Of a stretch of DNA of 64,000 nt, positions 27,201 through 35,196 are shown in pieces (position 1 is the first letter of the stretch; each line of letters starts with the position of its first letter). The notes under the pieces are model-generated. The model saw only the letters and a program-made list of their open reading frames with translations. It was not told the DNA's origin and did not search any database. The DNA is from Lachnoclostridium phytofermentans (lineage in GTDB: Bacteria > Bacillota > Clostridia > Lachnospirales > Lachnospiraceae), in NCBI RefSeq assembly GCF_000733755.1, contig NZ_JPOF01000001.1, forward strand, positions 62,001 to 126,000. Reading direction: 5' to 3'. Position numbers and translations under genes: made by a program.

Positions 27201-27233
27201 ACAAATTTATCCGATATCGTCGGATAGATTTGT
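27201..27233. terminator. Hairpin after the ArsC/Spx-like gene
   Basis: ACAAATTTATCCGA (27201-27214) pairs with TCGGATAGATTTGT (27220-27233), 14 bp with one wobble and a 5-nt loop. The T-run is missing, so termination is uncertain. Confidence 0.55.
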
Positions 27234-27335
27234 TAAAACATTATTAAAATTCATAGAAATCTAATGAATCTTGTGAATAGAGCTGTTATAATAAGCAATG
27301 ATTAAAGTAAACAAAAGGAATAGTTGGAGGAATCG

Positions 27336-28193
27336 ATGTTTGGTTATATAGGCATACATAAGCCAGAGCTAAAGATGAAGGAATATTATAAATACCGCGC
27401 CTATTATTGTGGCCTATGTCAAGTTCTGAAAGAACGCTATGGGCGTTTTGGACAGATGACACTGACTTATGATATGACATTTTTAATAATTCTTTTGACC
27501 TCATTGTATGAAAGTAAAGTGACAGAGGAACAGCATCGATGTCTGGCACATCCAACAAAAAAACATTGGATGCTTCACAACGAAATAACGGAATACGCTG
27601 CTGATATGAATATTGCACTAACTTATCATAAATTGCTAGATGATTGGAACGATGAGAAAAGTATGGTAGGTCTTAGTGCAAGCAAACTATTGGTGAGAAA
27701 ATATCATAAAATAGAGAAAAAGTATCCTGAAAAATGCCAGGTAATAGCGGATTGTTTGGCAAAGTTACAAGAGTTTGAAAAAGAAAATGTTACGGACCTT
27801 GATAAGATAGCGAAACCGTTTGGTGACTTAATGGGAGAGATGTTTGTTTATCGGCAAGATGGGTGGAAGGACACATTAAGAAAGCTAGGGTTCTATCTTG
27901 GGAAATTCATCTATTTGTTAGATGCTTATGAGGATGTTAAGGAAGATATTACAAAAGGAAATTTTAATCCATTAAAAGAAAAGGTAGACAAGCCCTCCTT
28001 TGAGGACGAATACCGACAGATATTAATTATGATGATGTCCGAATGTTCGAAAGAATTTGAAAGGTTACCATTAGTCCTTGATGTCGAGTTGTTAAGAAAC
28101 ATAGTATATGCAGGGGTATGGAAAAAATACGACGAACATGGAATAAAAGGCTGTAACAAGAAAGAAATTGATGCAGAAGGGAAAGGTATATAG
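27336..28193 (+). CDS. DUF5685-like all-helical protein with paired DxxxD motifs
   Basis: A 285-residue, apparently all-alpha protein. The start is ATG at 27336, preceded by TTGGAGGA, rather than the upstream TTG. It has an early CGLC pair (C25, C28) and a TYDMTFL segment that I link to DUF5685, a family of unknown function. Two acidic motifs stand out: D102-D106 in [10 protein letters not shown] and D196/D200/D204 in [11 protein letters not shown], about 95 residues apart. Spacing and neighbouring residues resemble the two DxxxD motifs of squalene/phytoene synthases that bind Mg-diphosphate. That resemblance is inference. The next gene begins one base after its stop. No function is assigned. 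Confidence 0.7.
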   Translation: MFGYIGIHKPELKMKEYYKYRAYYCGLCQVLKERYGRFGQMTLTYDMTFLIILLTSLYESKVTEEQHRCLAHPTKKHWMLHNEITEYAADMNIALTYHKLLDDWNDEKSMVGLSASKLLVRKYHKIEKKYPEKCQVIADCLAKLQEFEKENVTDLDKIAKPFGDLMGEMFVYRQDGWKDTLRKLGFYLGKFIYLLDAYEDVKEDITKGNFNPLKEKVDKPSFEDEYRQILIMMMSECSKEFERLPLVLDVELLRNIVYAGVWKKYDEHGIKGCNKKEIDAEGKGI

Positions 28194-28194
28194 T

Positions 28195-28818
28195 ATGACA
28201 CAAGATCCATATCAGGTACTTGGGATAAGCAGAACAGCTACCGATGATGAGGTAAAAAAGGCATATAGAGAATTAAGTAGAAAATATCATCCAGATTCCT
28301 ATGTAGATAATCCTTTATCTGGTTTAGCAGAAGAAAAGTTTAAGGAAGTGCAGGAAGCATATGATACTATTATGAATGAACGCCAAAATGGCGGGTATAG
28401 CACCTCTTATGGTAATTATGGGGATCAGTCCTATGGAAACCAAACCTACCGTGAGGATGGGGTGCTTGCCGATGTTGCTTCTAAAATCAATGCACGTCGC
28501 TTTAGTGAAGCTCTTAGTTTACTCTCGGGAATTAGTAATCGTACATCCAGATGGTATTACTATAGCGCAATCGCTAATATCGGTGTTGGTAATAATGTAC
28601 TTGCGGCAGATCATGCGAGAACAGCAGTATCTATGGAACCAAATAATCCAGAGTATGTTAATTTAATGAATCAGTTACAATGGGGGGGCCAAAGATATAC
28701 GCAAACAGGATATGGATATGGCCGTGGTGGTGCAGATACAAGTGATTTGTGTTGTAACTTATGTATTGCAGATACTTGTTGCGAATGTATGGGAGGCGAT
28801 TTGTGCACATGCATCTAA
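28195..28818 (+). CDS. J-domain protein with Cys-rich tail
   Basis: A 207-residue protein. Residues 1-65 form a J-domain with the HPD motif (H32-P33-D34), which stimulates DnaK ATPase. A Gly/Tyr/Asn-rich linker is followed by a TPR-like helical pair (residues about 105-160) and a tail of about 20 residues containing eight cysteines (CCNLC, CCECM, CTC). The start is ATG at 28195, with AAAGG upstream, overlapping the end of the preceding gene's region. It overlaps the following membrane protein gene. The tail could bind metal or form a lipid-modified membrane anchor. This is not DnaJ itself, as the zinc domain and C-terminal barrels are missing. Confidence 0.82.
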   Translation: MTQDPYQVLGISRTATDDEVKKAYRELSRKYHPDSYVDNPLSGLAEEKFKEVQEAYDTIMNERQNGGYSTSYGNYGDQSYGNQTYREDGVLADVASKINARRFSEALSLLSGISNRTSRWYYYSAIANIGVGNNVLAADHARTAVSMEPNNPEYVNLMNQLQWGGQRYTQTGYGYGRGGADTSDLCCNLCIADTCCECMGGDLCTCI

Positions 28819-29375
28819 GCACGAAAAAATTAGCGTTTTCGGGTTTATTACTAGCGTTAACTATCTTATTGACGGTACTTAGTTCTGTGTTTGAAACTAG
28901 TACTTTATTTTTACTTGCAGCAGCATCATACCTAGTTGGAATTAATTTTAGAGAGAGTGGAGTTCGGTTTGGAATTGGATTCTATCTAGCTGCTATTTTA
29001 CTCAGTCTAGTGTTAGCTCCCAATAAACTTTATTGCCTAACCTTTGCAGCTATTAGCGCTTACATTGTTATAATGGAAATTGTTAGAGCGTACTTAACCA
29101 AAAAAGAACTGCAAAAAATAGCAACTATGAATAGAACACCGTATAAACAAAAAAACAATGCTTTCTTTTATGCTATAAAGTTTGTCGTGTTTAACCTGAT
29201 TTACCTGCCGTTTTTATTCTTCTTACCAGGATTGTTTTACAGTGGAGAAATCTCAAATGGCATCTATCTTTTATTAATATTAGGTGGGCAGATAGTTTTT
29301 GTAATCTATGATTTAGCATATGATGTATTTATCCAAAAGTACTGGAAACGTATTCGGAAGAGCTTTATTCGGTAA
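28809..29375 (+). CDS. Small multi-pass membrane protein of unknown function
   Basis: A 188-residue protein with about five predicted helices (for example [19 protein letters not shown]) and a basic C-terminus ([13 protein letters not shown]). The start is ATG at 28809, which overlaps the J-domain gene's stop; a GTG at 28803 has better spacing to GGGAGG and is an alternative. The first helices recall membrane components of small transporters, but I do not recognise a family. Tight packing with the J-domain and DUF5685-like genes suggests a shared process. Confidence 0.65.
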   Translation: MHLSTKKLAFSGLLLALTILLTVLSSVFETSTLFLLAAASYLVGINFRESGVRFGIGFYLAAILLSLVLAPNKLYCLTFAAISAYIVIMEIVRAYLTKKELQKIATMNRTPYKQKNNAFFYAIKFVVFNLIYLPFLFFLPGLFYSGEISNGIYLLLILGGQIVFVIYDLAYDVFIQKYWKRIRKSFIR

Positions 29376-29450
29376 GTAAGAGTAATGTATCATCATATTG
29401 TGATAGTAAGGAGATTCTACTTAGATCCCTTATTCTGCTTTTTAAATAAC

Positions 29451-29511
29451 AGCTCTATGTAAGTCTCTTGGTATTCCTTTAAGAATCATATCAAAAGACT
29501 TACATAGAGCT
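29451..29511. repeat. Perfect 16-bp inverted repeat with a 29-nt loop
   Basis: AGCTCTATGTAAGTCT (29451-29466) is the exact reverse complement of 29496-29511. No T-run follows, so it is not a classical terminator. It lies between the membrane protein gene and spoIIID. Origin or function is unknown. Confidence 0.8.
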
Positions 29512-29699
29512 ACGGGAGTTTCTTGTGAACAAGATTAGGTTGAGTGAAATATGAAATTGTGAATTAGTTTATGGAAAAGAGAAAATTTCATGATTCAAGG
29601 AAGATAGCGATACCTTAATGTACAAAAGTAATTGTATATTGCATAATTTGTCTGTGAAAGGAATAGATTATAAAAACAAGTATTTCAGGTGGAACTTCC

Positions 29700-29990
29700 A
29701 TGAAAGGCTCCAATTTGTTTAAGCATAAACAAATCGAGGAACGTGCTGCTGAGATTGCTGCATTCATTATTGAGAACAATGCAACAGTCAGACAGACCGC
29801 AAAGCAGTTCGGTATCTCTAAGTCGACGGTACATAAGGATGTTACCGAGCGTTTGTTACAAGTAAATCCTTCTCTGGCAGAGCGAGCACGAATCGTTTTG
29901 GATTTGAATAAGTCAGAGAGACATATCAGAGGTGGATTGGCTACCAAGGAGAAGTACCTACATAAAGGAAAGACAGTGCAAGGTTATTAA
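29700..29990 (+). CDS. spoIIID: Sporulation transcription factor SpoIIID
   Basis: A 96-residue DNA-binding protein. The helix-turn-helix VRQTAKQFGISKSTVHKDVT, the following NPSLA segment and the HIRGGLATKEKYL tail are almost the same as in Bacillus SpoIIID, which switches mother-cell gene expression from sigma-E to sigma-K. The length is usual. The start at 29700 follows AGGTGG. It is a single gene with its own terminator at 30049-30086. Its presence indicates that the organism forms endospores. Confidence 0.95.
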   Translation: MKGSNLFKHKQIEERAAEIAAFIIENNATVRQTAKQFGISKSTVHKDVTERLLQVNPSLAERARIVLDLNKSERHIRGGLATKEKYLHKGKTVQGY

Positions 29991-30015
29991 TATGGAGACA
30001 CTGTCCGTTACAATT

Positions 30016-30039
30016 GTTCATGAACAAACGTTCATGAAC
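30016..30039. promoter_or_regulatory. Two GTTCATGAAC palindromes with a LexA-box-like centre
   Basis: GTTCATGAAC occurs at 30016-30025 and 30030-30039, separated by AAAC. Read across the centre, GAACAAACGTTC (30022-30033) fits the Firmicutes SOS box GAACNNNNGTTC. It sits directly before the spoIIID terminator. The pattern is exact, but it is not in the usual position for a LexA operator. Confidence 0.5.
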
Positions 30040-30048
30040 ATAAGAAAG

Positions 30049-30086
30049 ATCGGAATGTTTGGGGAGACTCAGACATTCCGATTTTT
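30049..30086 (+). terminator. Terminator of spoIIID
   Basis: ATCGGAATGT (30049-30058) and ACATTCCGAT (30073-30082) with a T-run. Confidence 0.88.
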
Positions 30087-30320
30087 CTTTCACAATAGGT
30101 TGTTATATGTTAACCGTTATGATTCGTTTGGATAAAACATAAGAATTCTTTGCTAGACAAAATATAATTAATGCATGCTTTTAATTTATAATAGAGAAGG
30201 TGAAGTTGTAAGCGATATTTATGAAAAATGTTCACGAATTATGTAATTTTATTATTGGAAATCAAACCATATTATGTTATAATTAGTTGGTTAAAGTTGA
30301 TAAAATTTCTTATTATTTGC

Positions 30321-30335
30321 ATGTAAGCACTTACA
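30321..30335. promoter_or_regulatory. Cre-like site 1 upstream of rnf
   Basis: ATGTAAGCACTTACA is near-palindromic and matches the CcpA cre consensus except for one A in place of G. It lies 421 bp from rnfC. Confidence 0.55.
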
Positions 30336-30429
30336 ATGCGTGAATAGTTTCACATAGTTAAATACATAGCTATTTATCATCATTTTAAGGAAAAATGACA
30401 ATAATTTATCAATGTTTAGGTACTTTATT

Positions 30430-30444
30430 ATGTAATCGCTTACA
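30430..30444. promoter_or_regulatory. Cre-like site 2 upstream of rnf
   Basis: ATGTAATCGCTTACA matches the cre consensus WTGNAANCGNWNNCW at every fixed position. It lies 109 bp after the first site. Confidence 0.62.
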
Positions 30445-30640
30445 TTTAATACATATAAGTTATGTTATATGTAGCTAGAAAGAGAGAAAAATTCTTATTT
30501 TCAATTTGTCGATTTTTAAAAAAAATTGAAAAAAGTAAAATTCTTTCATTCAAAAAGTGTTTATTTTGTGTTAAAATAGATACGAATGCAAAGAAAAAGA
30601 TAATATACATCAACGTCTCGCGCTAACCATGCGTTATTTT

Positions 30641-30664
30641 TCATGTGTTAATTTTAACACATGA
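30641..30664. promoter_or_regulatory. Perfect palindrome close to rnfC
   Basis: TCATGTGTTAA and TTAACACATGA form an 11-bp perfect inverted repeat with a 2-bp centre, ending 77 bp before rnfC. It resembles half-sites of the redox repressor Rex, but the spacing does not fit Rex. Confidence 0.5.
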
Positions 30665-30741
30665 TTACGAGAAGTGTTTCACATGCTTATAGCTGCATAC
30701 CGATGAGGGGCAGTTAAATTAGAAAGAAAGAAGGAGAAGAA

Positions 30742-32064
30742 ATGGCAGCAGGAACATTCAAAGGCGGTATTCATCCTTATGATGGAAAACATCTAACGAT
30801 GGATAAGCCAACCACTATATTGCTACCAAAAGGAGATCTTGTATATCCAATGTCCCAGCACATTGGTAATCCAGCAAAACCTATTGTTGCAAAAGGTGAC
30901 AAAGTTTTGGTAGGCCAGAAAATCGGTGAGGCAGATGGAGCAGTATCCACCTGTATTATCAGTTCTGTGTCCGGTACAGTTAAGGCGGTAGAGCCAAGAT
31001 TAACTGTGGCAGGTACCATGGTAGAATCCGTTGTTGTAGAAAATGATAACGAATATACTCCGATCGAAGGATTAGGAGCATCTAGGGATTATACGACTCT
31101 TAAGAAGGAAGAAATTCGTTCTATCATGAAAGAAGCGGGTATCGTTGGTATGGGAGGAGCAGGTTTCCCTACACATATAAAATTAACTCCTAAGAATGAT
31201 AGTGCGATTGAGTATTTTATTATCAATGGTTCAGAGTGTGAACCTTACCTAACTAGTGATTACCGCATGATGTTAGAGGAAACAAATCGCTTAATGATAG
31301 GTATTAGGATTGTACTTCGTTTGTTTGAAAATGCAAAAGCAATTATCGCAGTTGAAGATAACAAACCAGAGGCAATTCGTATCTTAAAGGATGCAGTGCA
31401 AAAAGAGAGCAGAATTGAACTGAAAGTTATTAAAACCAAATATCCTCAGGGTGCAGAACGTCAGCTAATTTATGCAACTACTGGGCGTAAGATGAATGCT
31501 ACTATGCTACCACAGGATATCGGTTGTATTGTAAATAACGTAGATACTATGATTTCTGTTTGTAAAGCTGTAGCAGAGACTACTCCACTTATGAAAAGAG
31601 TAATCACTGTATCGGGAGATGCAGTAAAGAATCCTGGAAATTTTGTAGTGTTAACTGGAACCAACTATAGTGAACTAGCGGAAGCTGCGGGAGGATTTCA
31701 AACAAAGCCAGCGAAGTTGATTTCTGGTGGACCAATGATGGGACTTGCTCTTTATTCTCTTGATATACCGGTTACGAAGACATCGAGTTCTTTATTAGCG
31801 TTTGCTACAGATGAAGTAGCTACTATGCCAGAAGGCCCATGTATTCGTTGTGGACGTTGTGTGGCTGTATGTCCAGGTAGAATTGTTCCGCAGAAACTGA
31901 TGGAATATGCAGAGCGTTGTGATGATAAGGGCTTTGAATCGTTAAATGGTATGGAATGTTGTGAATGTGGCAGTTGTTCTTATATCTGTCCTGCAGGTCG
32001 TCATTTAACACAGGCTTTTAAGCAATCAAGAAGAAGTATTCTTGAGGAGCGCAAGAAATTATAA
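30742..32064 (+). CDS. rnfC: RnfC, electron transport complex subunit
   Basis: A 440-residue peripheral subunit of the ion-translocating ferredoxin:NAD+ oxidoreductase. The NADH/FMN-binding region shows GMGGAGFPTHIK and NGSECEPYLTSDYRMM, and two ferredoxin-type clusters follow near the C-terminus (CIRCGRCVAVCPG and CCECGSCSYICPAGR). It has no long C-terminal repeat tail, as usual for clostridial RnfC. It is the first gene of the operon and has an AGAAGGAGAAG site. RnfC lets the complex reduce NAD+. Confidence 0.96.
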   Translation: MAAGTFKGGIHPYDGKHLTMDKPTTILLPKGDLVYPMSQHIGNPAKPIVAKGDKVLVGQKIGEADGAVSTCIISSVSGTVKAVEPRLTVAGTMVESVVVENDNEYTPIEGLGASRDYTTLKKEEIRSIMKEAGIVGMGGAGFPTHIKLTPKNDSAIEYFIINGSECEPYLTSDYRMMLEETNRLMIGIRIVLRLFENAKAIIAVEDNKPEAIRILKDAVQKESRIELKVIKTKYPQGAERQLIYATTGRKMNATMLPQDIGCIVNNVDTMISVCKAVAETTPLMKRVITVSGDAVKNPGNFVVLTGTNYSELAEAAGGFQTKPAKLISGGPMMGLALYSLDIPVTKTSSSLLAFATDEVATMPEGPCIRCGRCVAVCPGRIVPQKLMEYAERCDDKGFESLNGMECCECGSCSYICPAGRHLTQAFKQSRRSILEERKKL

Positions 32065-32130
32065 GATATTATCTTATAATAAAGAGGAGAATGAGAAGAA
32101 TTTAGCAGACTTATGAAAGAGGTGGAATCT

Positions 32131-33141
32131 TTGAAAGATATGTATAATGTCTCTGCATCACCACACGTACGTAGTGGTGTGACGACAGCTCAGATTATGA
32201 GAGATGTAGCAATTGCATTAATGCCTGCTTGCTTATTTGGTATTTATCAATTCGGTTTCTCAGCATTTTTAGTATTATTGGTTTCGGTAACTTCCTGCGT
32301 GGTTTCCGAGTTTTTGTATGAAAGATTAATGAAGCAACCTTATCGTCCATATGAGTGTAGCGCCATAGTAACCGGTTTATTAATCGGTATGAATATGCCT
32401 GCTACCATTCCAGTATGGATTCCTATGGTTGGTGGTGTGTTTGCAATTATCGTTGTAAAACAATTATATGGCGGACTTGGACAGAACTTTATGAATCCAG
32501 CTCTTGCTGCAAGATGTTTCTTATCTATTTGTTTTACTACCCGTATGACAACATTTGCTGTAGACTCCTTTGCAAATTCAGGTGCTTCAAGCAAAGGACT
32601 GTATTTATTTAACTATGGGTTTGCAGGTTTAGATGGAATAAGCGGTGCTACACCACTTGCAGCGATGAAGGCTTCCCAGGCAGCGCCAAGTTTACTTGAT
32701 ATGTTCTTTGGTTACCACGGTGGTGTTATCGGTGAAACAAGTGCTATGATGCTTTTAATCGGTGCATGCTATTTATTATATAGAAGAATTATATCTTTAC
32801 GAATTCCTATGACATATATTGCAACTTTTGCAGTATTTATGATATTGTTTGGCGGAAAAGGATTTGATGTGGAATATGTGTTAGCTCAGATTCTTGGTGG
32901 TGGATTAATTTTAGGTGCTTTCTTTATGGCAACTGATTATGTGACCTGCCCAATTACTAAGTTTGGTCAGATTATCTTTGGTGTTTGCCTTGGTGCATTA
33001 ACCGGATTATTCCGTGTATTTGGTGGTTCTGCAGAAGGTGTATCTTATGCGATTATCTTCTGTAACTTATTGGTACCGTTGATTGAAAAAATCACAATGC
33101 CAAGGGGCTTCGGAGTAGGAGGTAAGAAACTTGCAAAATAA
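32131..33141 (+). CDS. rnfD: RnfD, electron transport complex membrane subunit
   Basis: A 336-residue membrane protein with about ten helices. The typical beginning YNVSASPHVRS and the covalent FMN motif SGATPL (T174) are present. The frame opens at ATG 32113, but TTG 32131 follows AGAGGTGG at good spacing, so I chose it. The GMNMPATIPVW and LGQNFMNPALAARCF segments are conserved. With RnfG, RnfE and RnfA it forms the ion-conducting part of the complex. It overlaps rnfG. Confidence 0.95.
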   Translation: MKDMYNVSASPHVRSGVTTAQIMRDVAIALMPACLFGIYQFGFSAFLVLLVSVTSCVVSEFLYERLMKQPYRPYECSAIVTGLLIGMNMPATIPVWIPMVGGVFAIIVVKQLYGGLGQNFMNPALAARCFLSICFTTRMTTFAVDSFANSGASSKGLYLFNYGFAGLDGISGATPLAAMKASQAAPSLLDMFFGYHGGVIGETSAMMLLIGACYLLYRRIISLRIPMTYIATFAVFMILFGGKGFDVEYVLAQILGGGLILGAFFMATDYVTCPITKFGQIIFGVCLGALTGLFRVFGGSAEGVSYAIIFCNLLVPLIEKITMPRGFGVGGKKLAK

Positions 33142-33787
33142 GAAAAAGTCAACAATAATAAAAGACGCGATTGCATTATTTGCAATTACCTTAGTGGCTG
33201 CGGTTGCTCTTGGCTTTGTCTATGAAATCACAAAGGGACCGATTGCAGAAGCAGAAGCAAAAGCGAAAGCAGAAGCATATAAAATGGTTTTTGCAGAGGC
33301 AAAATTAGTGGATGATAAGAATGAAGATGTCAATGCACGAGTTGAGCTTTCTGAAGAATTTTTAGCTTCGAATGGATTTACTTCAAGTACAATTAATGAA
33401 GTATGTATCGCAAAGGATGATGCTGGAAATGCTCTCGGTTATGTAATGACTTTAACATCATCTGCTGGATATGGTGGAGATATTAAGTTTACAATGGGTG
33501 TAAAAACCGATGGGACTTTAACATCAATTGAGATTATTGGTATGAATGAAACGAAAGGTCTTGGTGAAAAGGCAGGCGAAGAAAGTTTCAAGGGTCAGTA
33601 TTCTGATAAAAAGGTAGATTCTTTTGAAGTGATTAAATCAAGTGAGAGCAAGACTAGTGATAATCAAATCAATGCCATCAGTGGTGCAACCATCACAAGT
33701 AATGCAGTAACAGGTGCAGTAAATGCTGGTCTAGCATTTATTAACGATTTATTAGACAACGGTGTAGGAGGTGTGACTCGTGAGTAA
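33131..33787 (+). CDS. rnfG: RnfG, FMN-binding subunit
   Basis: A 218-residue protein with one N-terminal helix (DAIALFAITLVAAVALGFVY) and an extracytoplasmic domain ending in the covalent FMN motif SGATITS (T187). It starts with TTG at 33131, overlapping rnfD, with AGGAGG upstream at good spacing. A lysine/alanine/glutamate-rich segment (residues about 38-50) follows the helix. It passes electrons from RnfD toward the other membrane subunits. Confidence 0.94.
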   Translation: MQNKKKSTIIKDAIALFAITLVAAVALGFVYEITKGPIAEAEAKAKAEAYKMVFAEAKLVDDKNEDVNARVELSEEFLASNGFTSSTINEVCIAKDDAGNALGYVMTLTSSAGYGGDIKFTMGVKTDGTLTSIEIIGMNETKGLGEKAGEESFKGQYSDKKVDSFEVIKSSESKTSDNQINAISGATITSNAVTGAVNAGLAFINDLLDNGVGGVTRE

Positions 33788-34589
33788 AGCGTTAGAACGT
33801 ATTTATAATGGTGTAATAAAAGAAAATCCTACGTTTGTTTTAATGCTTGGTATGTGTCCGACTCTTGCGGTTACAACATCAGCAATCAATGGTGTAGGTA
33901 TGGGACTTACAACGACAGCGGTTCTTATCATGTCAAACATGCTAATTTCTATGCTTCGTAAGGTGATTCCAGATAAAGTAAGAATGCCAGCTTTTATCGT
34001 AGTGGTAGCTTCCTTTGTTACTATAGTACAATTATTATTACAGGCTTATATCCCAGTGTTAAACGACTCTCTTGGTATCTATATTCCGTTAATCGTTGTT
34101 AACTGTATTATTCTCGGTAGAGCAGAGTCTTATGCATCAAAATATCCAGTATTTCCATCTATCTTTGATGGTGTTGGTATGGGACTTGGATTTACTGTTG
34201 GATTAACCTTAATTGGTCTTTTCCGTGAGTTACTTGGTGCAGGAACTGCGTTTGGCTTCTCTGTCATGCCTGATAGTTATGAGCCATTCTCTATCTTCGT
34301 ATTAGCACCAGGTGCATTCTTTGTACTTTCGATGTTGACAGCACTTCAAAATAAGTTAAAGTTAAAATCCGCAACAAACACGCCACAAGCAGAAAAACTT
34401 GCATGCGGTGGTAACTGTAGCAGTTGTAGCGGTAGTGCATGCCATAGCAATCATGAGTTACTTGAGTCCGTAAAGGAAGAAACTGCGAAGAAAGAAGCAG
34501 CAGCAAAAAAAGCAGCAGCTGAAAAAGCGCTTGCTGCAAAGAAGGAAACTCAGGCAAAAGAAGCAGCGAATCAGACAGAGAAGGAATAG
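33780..34589 (+). CDS. rnfE: RnfE, membrane subunit with unusual tail
   Basis: A 269-residue protein starting with GTG, overlapping rnfG by 8 bp. The first 190 residues are the normal six-helix RnfE with ENPTFVLMLGMCPTLAVTT. Beyond it is an extra 75-residue tail with four cysteines (C209, C213, C216, C221) followed by an alanine/lysine/glutamate-rich helix-like segment. RnfE is commonly about 200-230 residues, so the tail is long. It could bind a metal or Fe-S cluster on the cytoplasmic side; this is inference. The core assignment is secure. Confidence 0.93.
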   Translation: MSKALERIYNGVIKENPTFVLMLGMCPTLAVTTSAINGVGMGLTTTAVLIMSNMLISMLRKVIPDKVRMPAFIVVVASFVTIVQLLLQAYIPVLNDSLGIYIPLIVVNCIILGRAESYASKYPVFPSIFDGVGMGLGFTVGLTLIGLFRELLGAGTAFGFSVMPDSYEPFSIFVLAPGAFFVLSMLTALQNKLKLKSATNTPQAEKLACGGNCSSCSGSACHSNHELLESVKEETAKKEAAAKKAAAEKALAAKKETQAKEAANQTEKE

Positions 34590-34603
34590 GAGGAGAGATT
34601 TAG

Positions 34604-35179
34604 ATGAAAGAATTATTACTAGTGCTTATTGCAGCAGCGCTCGTGAATAACGTAGTTTTAAGTCGTTTCCTTGGCTTATGTCCGTTTCTCGGCGTTTCTA
34701 AAAAAATTAGTACAGCAGCAGGTATGGGAGGAGCCGTTATCTTCGTTATTACCGTAGCTTCTGCACTATGTAGTGTTATTTATGATTTGGTTTTGGTTCC
34801 ACTTGATTTAAAGTATATGAATACAATTGTATTTATTATTTTAATTGCAGCGTTAGTTCAGTTAATTGAAATGTTCTTAAAGAAGTTCTCACCAGGTTTA
34901 TACAATGCGCTTGGTGTATACCTTCCATTAATCACTACAAACTGTGCGGTTCTCGGTGTTGCTATCGATAACGTTCAAAAGGGAAATGGTTTTGTAACTA
35001 GTGTTGTTTATGGTGTTGGTACCGCGGTTGGTTTCTTAATTGCGATTGTTATTATGGCAGGTGTCAGAGAACGTATAGAGAATAACAACATCACAAAATC
35101 CTTTCAAGGTTCTCCAATTGTGTTGATTACAGCAGGATTGATGTCCATTGCCTTTATGGGATTTGCAGGATTGTTATAG
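34604..35179 (+). CDS. rnfA: RnfA, membrane subunit
   Basis: A 191-residue six-helix protein with the family segments NNVVLSRFLGLCPFLGVS and the second-half YLPLITTNCAVLGVAID, the inverted repeat of RnfE. It binds part of the membrane Fe-S cluster through cysteines in these segments and forms a pair with RnfE. It has an AGGAGAG site and lies 14 bp after rnfE. Confidence 0.96.
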   Translation: MKELLLVLIAAALVNNVVLSRFLGLCPFLGVSKKISTAAGMGGAVIFVITVASALCSVIYDLVLVPLDLKYMNTIVFIILIAALVQLIEMFLKKFSPGLYNALGVYLPLITTNCAVLGVAIDNVQKGNGFVTSVVYGVGTAVGFLIAIVIMAGVRERIENNNITKSFQGSPIVLITAGLMSIAFMGFAGLL

Positions 35180-35196
35180 GATAGGGGGAAAAGAGC

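Larger units (their letters stand above)
29991..30741. other. Regulatory gap of 751 bp between spoIIID and rnfC
   Basis: No convincing gene lies here. It contains a double palindrome with a LexA-box-like centre, the spoIIID terminator, two cre-like sites, a perfect 11-bp palindrome near the Rnf genes and very AT-rich sequence (30480-30600). Confidence 0.7.

Noticed and set aside
29932-30135. 67-codon frame overlapping the end of spoIIID
   Set aside because: It runs through the spoIIID terminator and the double palindrome and looks random.
30641-30664. Rex operator for the Rnf operon
   Set aside because: The half-sites resemble Rex boxes, but the centre is 2 bp, not the 4 bp expected for a TTGTTAA-type site.
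31823-32011. Minus-strand open frame within rnfC
   Set aside because: It mirrors the ferredoxin-cluster codons of rnfC and is a shadow frame.
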